From contig JAPLUR010000091.1 in assembly GCA_026397505.1 (NCBI GenBank), forward strand, positions 1 through 48,013: 48,013 nt of DNA, in the 5' to 3' direction. The stretch is from Candidatus Zixiibacteriota bacterium. Lineage in GTDB: Bacteria; Zixibacteria; MSB-5A5; GN15; PGXB01. The position numbers were made by a program, and so were the translations under genes. Positions within the stretch are counted from its first letter, which is position 1, and each line of letters starts with the position of its first letter. A model generated the notes under the pieces. The model was not told the DNA's origin and ran no database searches. It worked only from the letters and a program-made list of their open reading frames with translations. This document shows positions 1 to 9,349 of the stretch, piece by piece.

Positions 1-168
1 GTCTGCCGCTTCCCCCGTGAAAACCTCGGATTGATTACCTGTGGCTCACTATAAAAGAGGCCACGAATAGCAGACTGGTTTGGATTCACGAATAAAACCC
101 GAAAATGGGCTTGACTTGATACATAGCAGACCCTGCGGAACTGGAAATATGACCCCGCCCCTGGATTT

Positions 169-182
169 CCCGCTTAAGCGGG
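169..182. repeat. Palindromic repeat copy 1 in gene-free 5' end
   Basis: A perfect palindrome, CCCGCTTAAGCGGG, lies in the otherwise gene-free stretch 1-276. Its flanks (GGATTT before, GAATAAC after) resemble those of the hairpin at 588-607. A phrase reading as a 'GTCATGCTGGACTTGATCC' type repeat follows at about 246-264. This looks like a dispersed intergenic palindromic repeat family. No gene is recognised in 1-276. Confidence 0.55.
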
Positions 183-276
183 GAATAACACTTAATTCGG
201 CCTATACTCGGAAACCTGCTCTCTTGCGGTTGATGCCCGATGAATGTCATGCTGGACTTGATCCAGCATCCAGATA

Positions 277-579
277 TTAAACGATTTCATCATACAGGTC
301 GCGCCATTCTGGGTTGAAACTTTCAATGAGTTCTATTTTCCATTTCCTTTTCCAGAATTTTAACTGCTTTTCTCTGGTTATAGCCGAGGAAATGTCGCCA
401 CAATCTTCAAAGTAAACCAGCTGATGCACGGCATATTTCTTAGTGAATCCTTCTATGAGTCCATTTCTGTGTTCGTAGGTTCTCCGCGGAAGATTATTAG
501 TGACACCAACATACAAGGTGCCGTTTTTTCTAGAGGCAAGGATATAGATGAAATAGGTCGTCGGAGTTAATATAATCAA
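277..579 (-). CDS. Small GIY-YIG domain nuclease-like protein
   Basis: This is a single-domain GIY-YIG protein of about 100 residues. The first motif reads YFIYILAS...LYVGVTNNL, followed by conserved Arg and His residues (RRTYEHR), a KYAVHQLVYFE strand and a C-terminal EKQLKFWKR helix. These match the short GIY-YIG (UPF0213/YhbQ-like) family, a predicted structure-specific DNA endonuclease fold whose cellular role is not established. The open frame runs up to 663, but its first ~28 codons are translated repeat sequence (588-607 hairpin and flank), so I place the start at TTG 579 immediately before conserved sequence. The start has no convincing ribosome-binding site. Palindromic repeats flank the gene on both sides, as is common for this family. 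Confidence 0.8.
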   Translation of the reverse strand: MIILTPTTYFIYILASRKNGTLYVGVTNNLPRRTYEHRNGLIEGFTKKYAVHQLVYFEDCGDISSAITREKQLKFWKRKWKIELIESFNPEWRDLYDEIV

Positions 580-587
580 TTTCTGGA

Positions 588-607
588 TTCCCCGCCAAAG
601 CGGGGAA
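588..607. repeat. Palindromic repeat copy 2 beside the GIY-YIG gene
   Basis: The arms TTCCCCGC and GCGGGGAA pair perfectly around a CAAA loop. Flanks GGA before and TGAC after resemble the copy at 169-182. The upstream end of the GIY-YIG reading frame runs through it. Confidence 0.6.
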
Positions 608-673
608 TGACAAGAAAAGGGGTTTTCGGCAGAATGACAAAGTGAGGGGCTTTCGCAAGACAAAGTGTCGAAA

Positions 674-708
674 CCCCCGCTCGTTCCTACAAAGGCGGAA
701 CTCGGGGG
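674..708. repeat. Imperfect inverted repeat
   Basis: The arms CCCCCG-CTC-GTTCC and GGAAC-T-CGGGGG form a hairpin with a nine-base loop. It belongs to the same intergenic repeat-rich patch as 588-607. There is no T-run, so it is unlikely to be a terminator. Confidence 0.5.
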
Positions 709-820
709 GAATCTCGACCCAGTAAAAGCGATAAGTTATTCATTAACAATTAATTATGGTGGTCTTGGGGTGTTTTGATCGGGAAAATGGGGAAATCGGG
801 AAAAAATTTCCATTTTTCCC

Positions 821-848
821 TTGACAAATGAATATCTTTGGTTATCTT
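821..848 (+). promoter_or_regulatory. Sigma70-type promoter of the dockerin gene leader
   Basis: TTGACA at 821-826 and TATCTT at 843-848 are separated by 16 bases. The preceding ATTTTTCCC is identical to the sequence before the -35 boxes at 42672 and 44348. If used, it gives a leader of about 600 nt before the 1672-aa gene at 1471. Confidence 0.6.
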
Positions 849-855
849 AGACATC

Positions 856-975
856 GAGCGTGTGTTACTACGTTGCGGCCGTTAAGAGAGCCACGAATTT
901 CGGCGGCAACAGATTACTTCTCGAAGCTTAGGTTCAGTTGCTAAAGGGTTAGAATCCTCACCAGGATTTTTATAT
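856..975 (+). ncRNA. Possible structured leader RNA with short terminator
   Basis: Downstream of the 821-848 promoter, GTTGCGGCCG (872-881) pairs with CGGCGGCAAC (901-910), leaving one G-G mismatch. A second hairpin, AATCCT (953-958) with AGGATT (963-968) around CACC, is followed by TTT and an AT-rich run, like a weak intrinsic terminator. Together these could form a ~115-nt attenuated leader or small RNA. No known riboswitch class was recognised. Confidence 0.3.
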
Positions 976-1096
976 TTATTGATACCTATCTATTTTCCAA
1001 CCTGTAGTTGATTAAATAGTTGTAGGGACCCAAGAATGTAAGCCCTCCTCACGCTGCTGAATATAAGATCCACCTTTTATTTCTGATCTGATAACA

Positions 1097-1240
1097 ATGA
1101 ACGATAACTATATATTAATGAAATCAGGAGGTGACGATTTTAGCAACATTAAGGTTCTCAATAAAAGTCAGAAGTTACTATTTAATTCTCAACGCAACAT
1201 TTCGGAGTTAAATCGTCAACTTTACTTAGAAAAAGTTTAG
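1097..1240 (+). CDS. Possible 47-aa leader ORF
   Basis: A 47-codon frame (MNDNYILMKSGG...LYLEKV) lies in the long leader of the dockerin gene. It has no convincing ribosome-binding site. It does contain an internal AGGAGGTGA at 1125-1133, a perfect Shine-Dalgarno-like string with no start codon at a usable distance. It could be a leader peptide or chance. Apart from this ORF and the promoter/leader features, I see nothing coding in 664-1470. Confidence 0.2.
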   Translation: MNDNYILMKSGGDDFSNIKVLNKSQKLLFNSQRNISELNRQLYLEKV

Positions 1241-1470
1241 CTCCTTACTCCAATAGGAATAAAATGAAATTGTTAACCGAAACATTATCTCACAAATCCC
1301 TGGACAGAGGTGAGTCATGAAGAGACGCCGCATGGCCATCGGAAATACTGATTTTTGGAGGCAAAGATTTTCGAATTTTTGCCGACAGGAATTATATCTG
1401 ATTGGTTTGGCCGATTTTCGAGTTTTAGTTAACAACATTAACATATTTCCTAATATTAAGGAGGAAATAA

Positions 1471-4400
1471 ATGTTTAAAAAACTGATAATCGCGGTACTT
1501 ACTTTAGGGTTATTTGTTGCCTTCAGTAGTGCGGCTATTAGTTCCGATGTACTCAAGGTTGGACTGAATACCGTTGAAAAGTACAATCCGAATGCACCGA
1601 AGCTGAATAAAGCGACCGCGATTGAGCGTCCAGCGGCTTATCAAAAGCCGTCGAACGCTCTCAATCCGATCACGCCTACAACCGTGCTTCCGCCGGACTA
1701 CAAGTGCGAGTTTATCGACTACTCCGGCGGCGCTATGGCCTATTTTTGGCGCCTGACCGACAAGTACGGTGATACGATTATGGGCCAGCGGTTCACGCCT
1801 AACGAGGGGTATAACTGTACCCTGTTGACCGCCTATATCGGCGTATACGGCACCAAAATCTTCGGCAATCCGGGGATGCGGGTGGAAGTATATGACGACG
1901 CCGGTGGTTTCCCGGGTTTATCGCGGGGATTTGTTGATGTCCCGGCGGCCAACCTCCCGCATAGCGGTGCCTATTACTATCCGGTTGACCTGACCTCGCT
2001 CGGATTGGTTTACAGCGACGGCGCTGAATTCCATATCGGCGTCTCTGCGGTCACAGCCGGTTTACCCGGTGTCGCCGATACGCTGGCGATCCTATCCGAC
2101 GACGGTTCCAACGGTCTTCTCCGCTCCTGGGAGGATTACGGCGCTTATGGCCTCATGCTCGACGACTGGGGCTTGGATGTCAACTTCCTTATTGGCGTTG
2201 ATATCTGCTGCGGTCGTATTCCATATACGAGCTGTTATACCCAGTCTTATTCCTGCGGTACGACCTATTTCTGGCGTCAGCCGGATGCCTATGGTGATGA
2301 TTATTTCAACATGAGATTCACCTCGAATACTCCGGAGACCCTGAAATCGGTTGACATAGCTGTTTATCGTCCCGGTTCCAAGCCCTGGGGCGCGCCCAAT
2401 TTCGACGTTTATGTCTGGGGCGACCTCGGCGGCTTCCCGAATCTGGCCGATGAAAAGGCTCATGTTAACATTCCGTGGGCCAGTTTGGTCTTTTACCCGA
2501 GCTGGTTGACACTTGACCTCTCGGCCCTTAATCTGGTCGTACAGGGTGACTATCACATAGGTTGGTCCACTGATGAACTGGCCCCCGGTGATACCCTGGC
2601 CTGCCTCTCCGATAACGGTTCCTGCGGCACGGGTCGCAGTTCCGAAAATAATGGCTTTGGGCCATGGGGCAACTTCGTCGACGACTGGGGCATTGATGTC
2701 AACTTCCTTACCAAGGCGTATCTCTGCAAAGATGAATTTGCCGATTGCAGAACGCTCAGCGATTTTGGTGGCGACTTCTATTACTGGCGCTATCCCGATC
2801 GCTATGGCGATATCGGCCTTTATCAGCTGTTCCAGCCGAAAGGCGAGGGATGCCGCATTGATAAGGTTAATTTCAGATTTTACTATCGGTTAGCAATGGC
2901 TGGGTGGCCGTTGTTCACCACCAATTCCGAACTCCAGGTCTGGGATGTAGATCCCGGTACCGGTTTACCGGGGAACAAGATCTACAGCAAGACGATTCTG
3001 CCGGGTGATTACGGCGTAATCGTTCCGACGACCGCTTCCACCCGCTGGTGGAAAGCGTACGACATTCATCTGGATAATTTCCGTTTTGATTTCCCGATTT
3101 GGGTTGGAATGGAATCTCAGGCACCCGATACCATGAGTGGTTTCTTCACGTTGTCCGATGACGGACTCTCCGGCGGGCTCCGTTCTGCCGAAGGGTGGGG
3201 AGCCTTTGGGTTTATGCTTGACGACTATGGTGTTGATGTTGACCATGGCATTACTCTTGATGTTTGCTGCGTTCCGATTGCGGAGTGGCCCTGCTTAGTC
3301 GGCGAAGATTGGCCGACCATGGGCTTCAACAAACTCCGTCAGGCTCACAGCCCGTTTGGTATCGGCGTTACTCCTGAGTGCGACCTTACCAAGGCGTGGG
3401 AATATGTGGCCGGTAATGAAGCCCTGTTCAACAGTCCTGTAATTTACAAGGATACCGTTCTCTGCTACTTCCTTGACAGAGTGGCCGCGATTGATGTCAA
3501 CACGGGCGCTCAGATCTGGCAGAGGTTGTCGGACGGCTTTGTAGTCGGTTCGGGTTGTTATAACACCCCAACCGCCTATGACGGCAAGCTTTACATTGCC
3601 GGCGGTAACGCCAAGTCGTTCTCGGCTATCAGTATCGCTACCGGCGCGACGGTTTGGACGCGCAATTTTTCGACCCATAGCAACCACTTCATGACCTTTG
3701 GTCCTTCGGTGGTGGTTGATATTGGCGGCACGCCGTATGTAATCTACGCCGATGACTTCGGCTGGGTTTACTGCGTTGACGCCAATACCGGCGTTCTCTT
3801 TGCGGGATGGGCAGGTGCCGGCAATACCAATCCTTACAAACCCGGCCAGCCGATTGCCAGAGGCCTTAGCGCTGACCTCACCAAGCTGTATCTTGGTATC
3901 GATCAGGCTGCGGCCACCGGTTGGGTCGTTGCACTCGACCTGGCAACAGGCGGGGTAGTATGGACGAACACCGGCGCGGGCGCGACTGTCGTGCCTCCGA
4001 AAGATTGGCCCGGCAAAGAAGGCTTTGCGGCCGGTCTCGCGATCGATCCTGTCGAAGGTGTCCTTTATACGAACTCCTGGTATAACCCGGCCGACAACAG
4101 CGCCCCTGTGCAGGATGGTGGTGTAATGTACTCCATCAATACCGCTACAGGCGCGACCAACTGGGTTAACCTTTGCACCGGCGGCGGTCTTGGCCCGTCC
4201 TATACGGTCCCGGCGATCGATGCCGCCAATGTTATTTATCAGAGCTGGACTCCGTGGCTTACTTCCGGCCAGTTGCGCGGCCCGATGGCCTTCAATCGTA
4301 ACAGCGGCGCATATACCTGGAAGTTCACGGAAGCCGATCCGGTTCCGAACCCGGGTTGGGGCGACGGCGCGATGATGGAAGGCTTGCTGACTTGCGAGAC

Positions 4401-6489
4401 GGAAAGTTTCGACTGGTATGTTTCACAGACCCGTTGCAACTTCGTAAACTTCCATAACGCCGATCTCGGGACTCAGGTATTCCATCGTCGTTACACCGGT
4501 TATCTCGGTACTACTTTCAGCCGTGCCGGCCACAGAGTGTCGCCGGTCATGGATGAAGGTCATCTGATCGTAACCTGGCGTAACAAGATGTTCTGCCTGA
4601 CCAAACAGACCGAACGTCCTCGTCTGGAACTCCCGAATTATGTAATTCAGCTTCCGGTCGAGTTCGGTTCGCCCAATCCGACGATCGTAACATTCCCCGA
4701 TGCTATTCGCAACACCGGTTGCATTCCTCTGACGCTTGACTCCATTAATATCTACAATGAGGACAATAATACGTCACCGGTGCTCTTCACGCCTCTTTCG
4801 GCGATCAGCGAAGAGCGTCTGAACGCCATGAATGTCGTCTCCGATAAGTTCACTTCCAAAGCGAGCCGGATGATGGAATCCTTCCTGGATGATCAGACAC
4901 TCGGCAAGGCTTCGGATGAAATGATGAACAAGAGCATGTCGGTTAACAATGCCGCCGGCACCGTTCCCGCTTTCGTGAACGCGATCGTGTCGCCCGCTAA
5001 CGGCTCCACAGTCGCTCCGGGAGTAACTATCCCGATTAAACTGAGCGTCAACGGTGGGATTATCAGCCGCGGCTTGCACACCTTCTATGCTCAGGTTTGG
5101 ACCGACGATCCGGATTACTTCCTTGATAGTGCTCGTATTGACGCGGCTCTCCCGATTCACGGCGGCAAATATGCCGCTCCGCAGATTGAACTTGGTCTGA
5201 TTGGCGGCTGTCTCTATGGCGCCAAGAGGCTGGAGTTTGGTATGACGGCCTCGGTGAATATCGAGAATGTCTGGAATTCGGGTATGCTCGCGAACGGCGA
5301 CTCGGCTCTTTCCATGAGGGTCAGCGGCGACGCTGCTTCCTTCTGGCAGGGCGCGCTCGTTTTCGCAGCCGGTCATTACAAAGTAGCACTCCATTCACAG
5401 CCCTGGGATGGTTCAGTATGGCAGTGGAAATCACTGCTGTCCGATCCCGACTGTATCAATGGTGCTTGCCCGCCGCAGCTTGCGTCGAACGTTCTGCTGG
5501 GCACCATTTCCAACGACCTTGGCGCTACCTACACCAACGTCTTTGGTAATGTGGTGACCTTTGCGTTCGTCGACTCGGTTCAGGATCTGGGCGAGTATGA
5601 CACCACCGGCGGTTATCATCTTGTCAAGTGGCATTGGGACTGGCCGCAGAATTACACTGCGGATGCTCCTTACGACGATACTCTGACCATCGGCTTCCAC
5701 GCCTGTGCGAAGGTTATCGGCGCGAAGGATGTTCCCGCTCTGGCCAACTTCACAATTCATAAGTATGAATTGACCAGCCGGAACGGCGTCAATATCCCTG
5801 ATTTCTACATGGGCATGATGATGGACTATGATGTTCTGCCCAACAGCAAGAATCAGATCACCGGTTATGACAATGCCCATTCGGTGGCCTATGTTTATGA
5901 CTGCGGCACACCCACCACGGGGTGGGGCGCGGTGAAGGTTCCGTTTGGCTGCCGTTACGAGTCGATGCTGATGGCGAAGACCATCGAAGCTCGTCCGGGC
6001 GGCCCGTGGAACGATTCCGCCTGGTGGCTCGATTCTGTTTACCTCTCGTGGATGAAAGTCCAGAGAGGGCTGACACATCAGCCGAATACCTATCCGTGCA
6101 CTCCTTCTACGACCGACAGAGATGCCTGGTTCACGTATGAAGGTGGCACGATTCCGGCTTCCGGCAGTATTACTTTCGGCTTTGGCCAGTTTGGCCTGGT
6201 CGGAATCACCAATGCCAATGACGCGGCGAGCTACTTCGGCTTGGCCAACACCATTAACATGTGGTGCGGTTTTGGCCGTGGTGATGTCAACAACGACGGT
6301 AAGATCGACCTCGTCGATATCGCCTATCTGAAGAATTATGTCTTCGGTATAGGGAACGGCCCTTATCCGTTCAAGCATCTCGGCGACGTTGATGCCAGCG
6401 GTGGCGCGCCTAATGCGGCTGACGTCACGTTCCTTATGAACTACTACTTCAACTTCAGTGAGTGCCCAAGAGGCGCCTGGACGTTGTAA
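1471..6489 (+). CDS. Large secreted protein: triplicated beta module, PQQ-like propeller, C-terminal dockerin
   Basis: This 1672-residue secreted protein begins with a signal peptide (KKLIIAVLTLGLF...SSA). Three tandem copies of a ~170-residue module follow at about residues 77-250, 251-420 and 420-610. Each has a YFWR/YYWR..D.YGD opening, a VYDDAGGFPG-like turn, an F/Y-HIG strand and a closing LSDDG...LDDWG.DVNF. Residues ~620-1000 carry PQQ-like beta-propeller repeats (AAIDVNTGAQIW, ALDLATGGVVW). A ~600-residue unassigned beta-rich region follows. The C-terminus is a type I dockerin with two calcium-binding repeats (GDVNNDGKIDLVDIAYL and a second copy). The start is preceded by AAGGAGG. The family role is unknown; it is probably a surface or extracellular structural or binding protein. 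A strong terminator follows. Confidence 0.88.
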   Translation: MFKKLIIAVLTLGLFVAFSSAAISSDVLKVGLNTVEKYNPNAPKLNKATAIERPAAYQKPSNALNPITPTTVLPPDYKCEFIDYSGGAMAYFWRLTDKYGDTIMGQRFTPNEGYNCTLLTAYIGVYGTKIFGNPGMRVEVYDDAGGFPGLSRGFVDVPAANLPHSGAYYYPVDLTSLGLVYSDGAEFHIGVSAVTAGLPGVADTLAILSDDGSNGLLRSWEDYGAYGLMLDDWGLDVNFLIGVDICCGRIPYTSCYTQSYSCGTTYFWRQPDAYGDDYFNMRFTSNTPETLKSVDIAVYRPGSKPWGAPNFDVYVWGDLGGFPNLADEKAHVNIPWASLVFYPSWLTLDLSALNLVVQGDYHIGWSTDELAPGDTLACLSDNGSCGTGRSSENNGFGPWGNFVDDWGIDVNFLTKAYLCKDEFADCRTLSDFGGDFYYWRYPDRYGDIGLYQLFQPKGEGCRIDKVNFRFYYRLAMAGWPLFTTNSELQVWDVDPGTGLPGNKIYSKTILPGDYGVIVPTTASTRWWKAYDIHLDNFRFDFPIWVGMESQAPDTMSGFFTLSDDGLSGGLRSAEGWGAFGFMLDDYGVDVDHGITLDVCCVPIAEWPCLVGEDWPTMGFNKLRQAHSPFGIGVTPECDLTKAWEYVAGNEALFNSPVIYKDTVLCYFLDRVAAIDVNTGAQIWQRLSDGFVVGSGCYNTPTAYDGKLYIAGGNAKSFSAISIATGATVWTRNFSTHSNHFMTFGPSVVVDIGGTPYVIYADDFGWVYCVDANTGVLFAGWAGAGNTNPYKPGQPIARGLSADLTKLYLGIDQAAATGWVVALDLATGGVVWTNTGAGATVVPPKDWPGKEGFAAGLAIDPVEGVLYTNSWYNPADNSAPVQDGGVMYSINTATGATNWVNLCTGGGLGPSYTVPAIDAANVIYQSWTPWLTSGQLRGPMAFNRNSGAYTWKFTEADPVPNPGWGDGAMMEGLLTCETESFDWYVSQTRCNFVNFHNADLGTQVFHRRYTGYLGTTFSRAGHRVSPVMDEGHLIVTWRNKMFCLTKQTERPRLELPNYVIQLPVEFGSPNPTIVTFPDAIRNTGCIPLTLDSINIYNEDNNTSPVLFTPLSAISEERLNAMNVVSDKFTSKASRMMESFLDDQTLGKASDEMMNKSMSVNNAAGTVPAFVNAIVSPANGSTVAPGVTIPIKLSVNGGIISRGLHTFYAQVWTDDPDYFLDSARIDAALPIHGGKYAAPQIELGLIGGCLYGAKRLEFGMTASVNIENVWNSGMLANGDSALSMRVSGDAASFWQGALVFAAGHYKVALHSQPWDGSVWQWKSLLSDPDCINGACPPQLASNVLLGTISNDLGATYTNVFGNVVTFAFVDSVQDLGEYDTTGGYHLVKWHWDWPQNYTADAPYDDTLTIGFHACAKVIGAKDVPALANFTIHKYELTSRNGVNIPDFYMGMMMDYDVLPNSKNQITGYDNAHSVAYVYDCGTPTTGWGAVKVPFGCRYESMLMAKTIEARPGGPWNDSAWWLDSVYLSWMKVQRGLTHQPNTYPCTPSTTDRDAWFTYEGGTIPASGSITFGFGQFGLVGITNANDAASYFGLANTINMWCGFGRGDVNNDGKIDLVDIAYLKNYVFGIGNGPYPFKHLGDVDASGGAPNAADVTFLMNYYFNFSECPRGAWTL

Positions 6490-6512
6490 GAGCAGTTTGT
6501 AAGCTTTTTTTT

Positions 6513-6546
6513 GAAGAAGTCCCGCTTCGGCGGGACTTCTTCTTTT
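6513..6546 (+). terminator. Intrinsic terminator
   Basis: GAAGAAGTCCCGC pairs perfectly with GCGGGACTTCTTC around a TTCG tetraloop, followed by TTTT. It ends the transcript of the 1672-aa protein gene. Confidence 0.92.
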
Positions 6547-6605
6547 ATGGGCGGAATTTTCCCGCATATCTTTCCGGGGTGTATAAAAGAGACGGCGATT
6601 CGCCG

Positions 6606-6634
6606 TTGACAATGTGAAACTTATTGCGTTTAAT
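6606..6634 (+). promoter_or_regulatory. Candidate sigma70 promoter for the site-2 protease gene
   Basis: TTGACA at 6606-6611 and TTTAAT at 6629-6634 are 17 bases apart. They lie between the terminator at 6513 and the GTG start at 6696. Confidence 0.55.
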
Positions 6635-6695
6635 CATGTTTTATGGAAAATAAACCGGTTTCGGAAGCAGTTGTGAGAGGCATAAGGAGACGCTC

Positions 6696-7727
6696 GTGAA
6701 TAACCCGGAGATGGTCTCACGCACGGTATATTATCAACTGGCCGATCTGTTCGAAATCTCGGCCGTTTATTATCATGAGGGACGGCTGATATTGCGGGCG
6801 CGGCCGCACGGCAGCGCCGCCGAGGCCGTTGAGGCGATGCATCGGCGGCTGCGGGCGGCGGGCTTTGAAGCCAGTGTCAAAGAGGATGCCCTCGGCCTTT
6901 TAATCGGCGTGCGCGAGGTGACACGTTTCAAATGGCCCGTAGTGAATATTGTATTATTCCTGGCGACGGTGGTAACGGTCTTTTTTGCCTGGCCGGGGCC
7001 GCCGGCACGCCGGATAGAGTATGCCGTGGCGCTTATGACAATCCTGCTGTTTCATGAATTTGGGCATTATCTGGCCGGACGGCGGCGCGGGGTGCTGATG
7101 TCGCTTCCTTATTTTCTGCCGGCGCCCGGTTTTATCAATATAATCGGGACTTTCGGGGCGGTGATCAAATCGCGCTCCTTTTTCACCAACCGACGTGACC
7201 TGATTGAAGTGGGGGCGGCCGGACCGATCGCCGGTTTTGTCATTTCTGTTGTAGCCCTTTCGATCGGGCTTCATTATTCGCAGATTGTGGCCGTCGGGAT
7301 GAGCGGGGGGCTGCAACTGGGAGATTCGCTTCTAATGAGACTGCTGACGCGGGTGATTATCGGTCCGATACCGGAGGGGTATGATTTTGTGCTGTCGCCG
7401 GCGGCGTTTGCCGGCTGGGTGGGGCTTCTGGTAACCATGCTCAATCTGCTGCCGCTGGGCCAGCTTGACGGCGGGCATATTCTCTACGGGTTGGTCGGCC
7501 GCTATCAGCATTTGGTCGGCAAAATATTTCTGGCGATTATATTCGTGCTCGGTTTCTGGTGGCCGGGCTGGTGGCTGTTCGCGGCGCTGGCGTTTCTTTT
7601 CCGAATGAACCATCCCCCCACATACAATGATGCCATGCCGTTGCCGTTAAGCGCCCGCCTTCTGGGGCTGGCGGCGATTTTGATATTTGTGATCGGGTTT
7701 ATTCCGGTGCCGATTACACTGAATTGA
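6696..7727 (+). CDS. Site-2 protease family (M50) membrane metalloprotease
   Basis: This is a 343-residue integral membrane protein of the M50/S2P type. The zinc motif is FHEFGH and the second active-site motif is LGQLDGGH in a membrane segment near residue 255. Several further hydrophobic helices surround these. The first ~85 residues form a soluble domain containing EAVEAMHRRL, as in the EGY/S2P-like subgroup found in many bacteria and plastids. Such enzymes cleave substrates within the membrane plane; the substrate here is unknown. The start is GTG 6696 with AAGGAG at 6684-6689. Its 3' end overlaps the convergent regulator gene by 14 bases. Confidence 0.88.
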   Translation: MNNPEMVSRTVYYQLADLFEISAVYYHEGRLILRARPHGSAAEAVEAMHRRLRAAGFEASVKEDALGLLIGVREVTRFKWPVVNIVLFLATVVTVFFAWPGPPARRIEYAVALMTILLFHEFGHYLAGRRRGVLMSLPYFLPAPGFINIIGTFGAVIKSRSFFTNRRDLIEVGAAGPIAGFVISVVALSIGLHYSQIVAVGMSGGLQLGDSLLMRLLTRVIIGPIPEGYDFVLSPAAFAGWVGLLVTMLNLLPLGQLDGGHILYGLVGRYQHLVGKIFLAIIFVLGFWWPGWWLFAALAFLFRMNHPPTYNDAMPLPLSARLLGLAAILIFVIGFIPVPITLN

Positions 7728-9198
7728 GCATTTGCAGATTCAGCCCGGCCCGGCCATAAATGATGTTGCTGTTGATTGAGCCGTCATGATAAGCTTCCAG
7801 AAATAAATCGACAATCAGCGGATCAAACTGGGTGCCTTTGTTCCTGACCAGCTCCTCCTGGGCATACTGCGGGTCGCCTCCGGGACGGTAGGGGCGATCC
7901 GAGAGGATGGCATCAAAGGTGTCGACCACGGCCAGGAGTCTCCCCTCGATGGGAATTCCCTCCCCTTTTAAACCATGCGGGTAGCCGGTGCCGTCGTATT
8001 TCTCATGGTGGGCAATGATATAGGGCATAATCGGCCGGAGAAAGGGAATCCCCCCCAGGATTCTCACGCCCAGCTCGGGATGCTTTTTCATGATGTTGCG
8101 TTCAAATTCGGTAAGCTGACCGGGCTTGTTCAGGATGGAATCGGGGACACCTATTTTGCCGATGTCGTGCAGGAGGCATCCCGTTCTGAGCCGGGCCATC
8201 CGGGTGGAATTCCAGCCCATCTTCCGGGCGATAACGCGGGCGATACGATAGACGCGGTCGGTGTGCCCGGCGGTATAGCGATCGCGCGCCTCGATGGCGT
8301 TGGCCAGGGCCCGAATGGTCTGCATGTAGGATTTGCGGAGGTTGCTGTCCTGGTTGCTGCTTTCCACGGCCGAGGCGGCGGTGGAAGCCAGAAGCGAAAG
8401 GAGACGCAACTGTCCCGGCTTGATATGGTTGAACCGGTCGGTATAGACGACATTGAGGAAGCCGACCATCCCGCCCCGGGAAATCAGAGGATAGGCGACA
8501 TAGGAGCATTTGTGCGGTTTATTATCGATGACCAGTTCCTCATTGACAATGCCGGGAACAGCGGTGCGGAAATCGACAGTGCATTTGCCCATGTCTCCAT
8601 CAAGAAATCCGACCACGGCCGGGTCATGGTTCGAGGCGGACCGGAAGGCCGGCGTGAACTCGCCGGTTGTCTGTTTCCGGAGTAAAATCGAGGCGGACGA
8701 TTGCGGCAGGACGCTGGCGGTGGTCCGGACAATCAGCTCCAAAAGCGGCTGTAGTTTCATTCCGGAAGTCATGGCATCAGTGACTTTCATCAATTCGAGC
8801 TGACTGTGCAATTCGACATTCTCGCGTTTGATTCGCTGGTGCTCGAGGCCGCGCTGGATGGTCGCTTTGAGGTCCTCCAATTTGAAGGGTTTGATGAGAT
8901 AGTCGTAGCCCCCCCGCCTGAGCACGGAGATAGCGGTTTTTACGGTCGGATAACCGGTCATAAGGATGACGACGGCATCGGGGTGATTGGCCAGGGCGGC
9001 ATCGAGGATTTTTTCGCCGGAGAAATTGCCCATAACCAGATCGGTCAGGACGAGGTCGACGCTGTTTTCGGAGATGAAGTCGGCGGCCTCCTGCGGCGCA
9101 GTAAATTTATGGACGGCAAAATCCGGGAACTCTCCCAGCGCCTCCATGATGATATTGCAGATGTACTGTTCGTCATCGACGACTACGATGTTTTTCAT
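7714..9198 (-). CDS. Response regulator with REC, GAF-like and HD-GYP domains
   Basis: This 494-residue protein starts with a receiver domain: acidic pair D8-D9, phospho-acceptor D53 in LVLTDLVM, and conserved Lys in YLIKPF. A short coiled segment leads to a GAF-like sensor domain (about residues 135-295). It ends with an HD-GYP domain carrying AGHTDRV, LLHDIGKIG, AHHEKYDGTGYP and a DTFDA motif. HD-GYP enzymes hydrolyse cyclic di-GMP, so this is a predicted two-component output lowering c-di-GMP. No partner kinase is adjacent. The frame is open to 9324, but the receiver fold and GGGGAAAGAAG before ATG 9198 fix the start. It converges with the site-2 protease gene. Confidence 0.93.
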   Translation of the reverse strand: MKNIVVVDDEQYICNIIMEALGEFPDFAVHKFTAPQEAADFISENSVDLVLTDLVMGNFSGEKILDAALANHPDAVVILMTGYPTVKTAISVLRRGGYDYLIKPFKLEDLKATIQRGLEHQRIKRENVELHSQLELMKVTDAMTSGMKLQPLLELIVRTTASVLPQSSASILLRKQTTGEFTPAFRSASNHDPAVVGFLDGDMGKCTVDFRTAVPGIVNEELVIDNKPHKCSYVAYPLISRGGMVGFLNVVYTDRFNHIKPGQLRLLSLLASTAASAVESSNQDSNLRKSYMQTIRALANAIEARDRYTAGHTDRVYRIARVIARKMGWNSTRMARLRTGCLLHDIGKIGVPDSILNKPGQLTEFERNIMKKHPELGVRILGGIPFLRPIMPYIIAHHEKYDGTGYPHGLKGEGIPIEGRLLAVVDTFDAILSDRPYRPGGDPQYAQEELVRNKGTQFDPLIVDLFLEAYHDGSINSNIIYGRAGLNLQMLNSV

Positions 9199-9349
9199 CC
9201 GCTTCTTTCCCCACTTTTTGTTGCCTTCAAGCGGGCAACGGCGCGCAGCATTTTCACCTATCCTTTCTCGGATTATCGGATGAAGAGTGGATGCCCCCAA
9301 GAGCGGAAAAGGCGAATGTATCAAAATTGCCCTATTTATGGGCTTTTTC

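Noticed and set aside
940-975. tRNA-like T-arm string GGTTAGAATCC
   Set aside because: It lacks an acceptor stem, anticodon arm and D-arm; no tRNA fold could be drawn.
1125-1133. AGGAGGTGA as a ribosome-binding site for a hidden gene
   Set aside because: No start codon follows at a usable distance.
5431-6612. Long minus-strand open frame opposite the dockerin gene
   Set aside because: It is a shadow of the 1672-aa gene, with no ribosome-binding site and no family signal.
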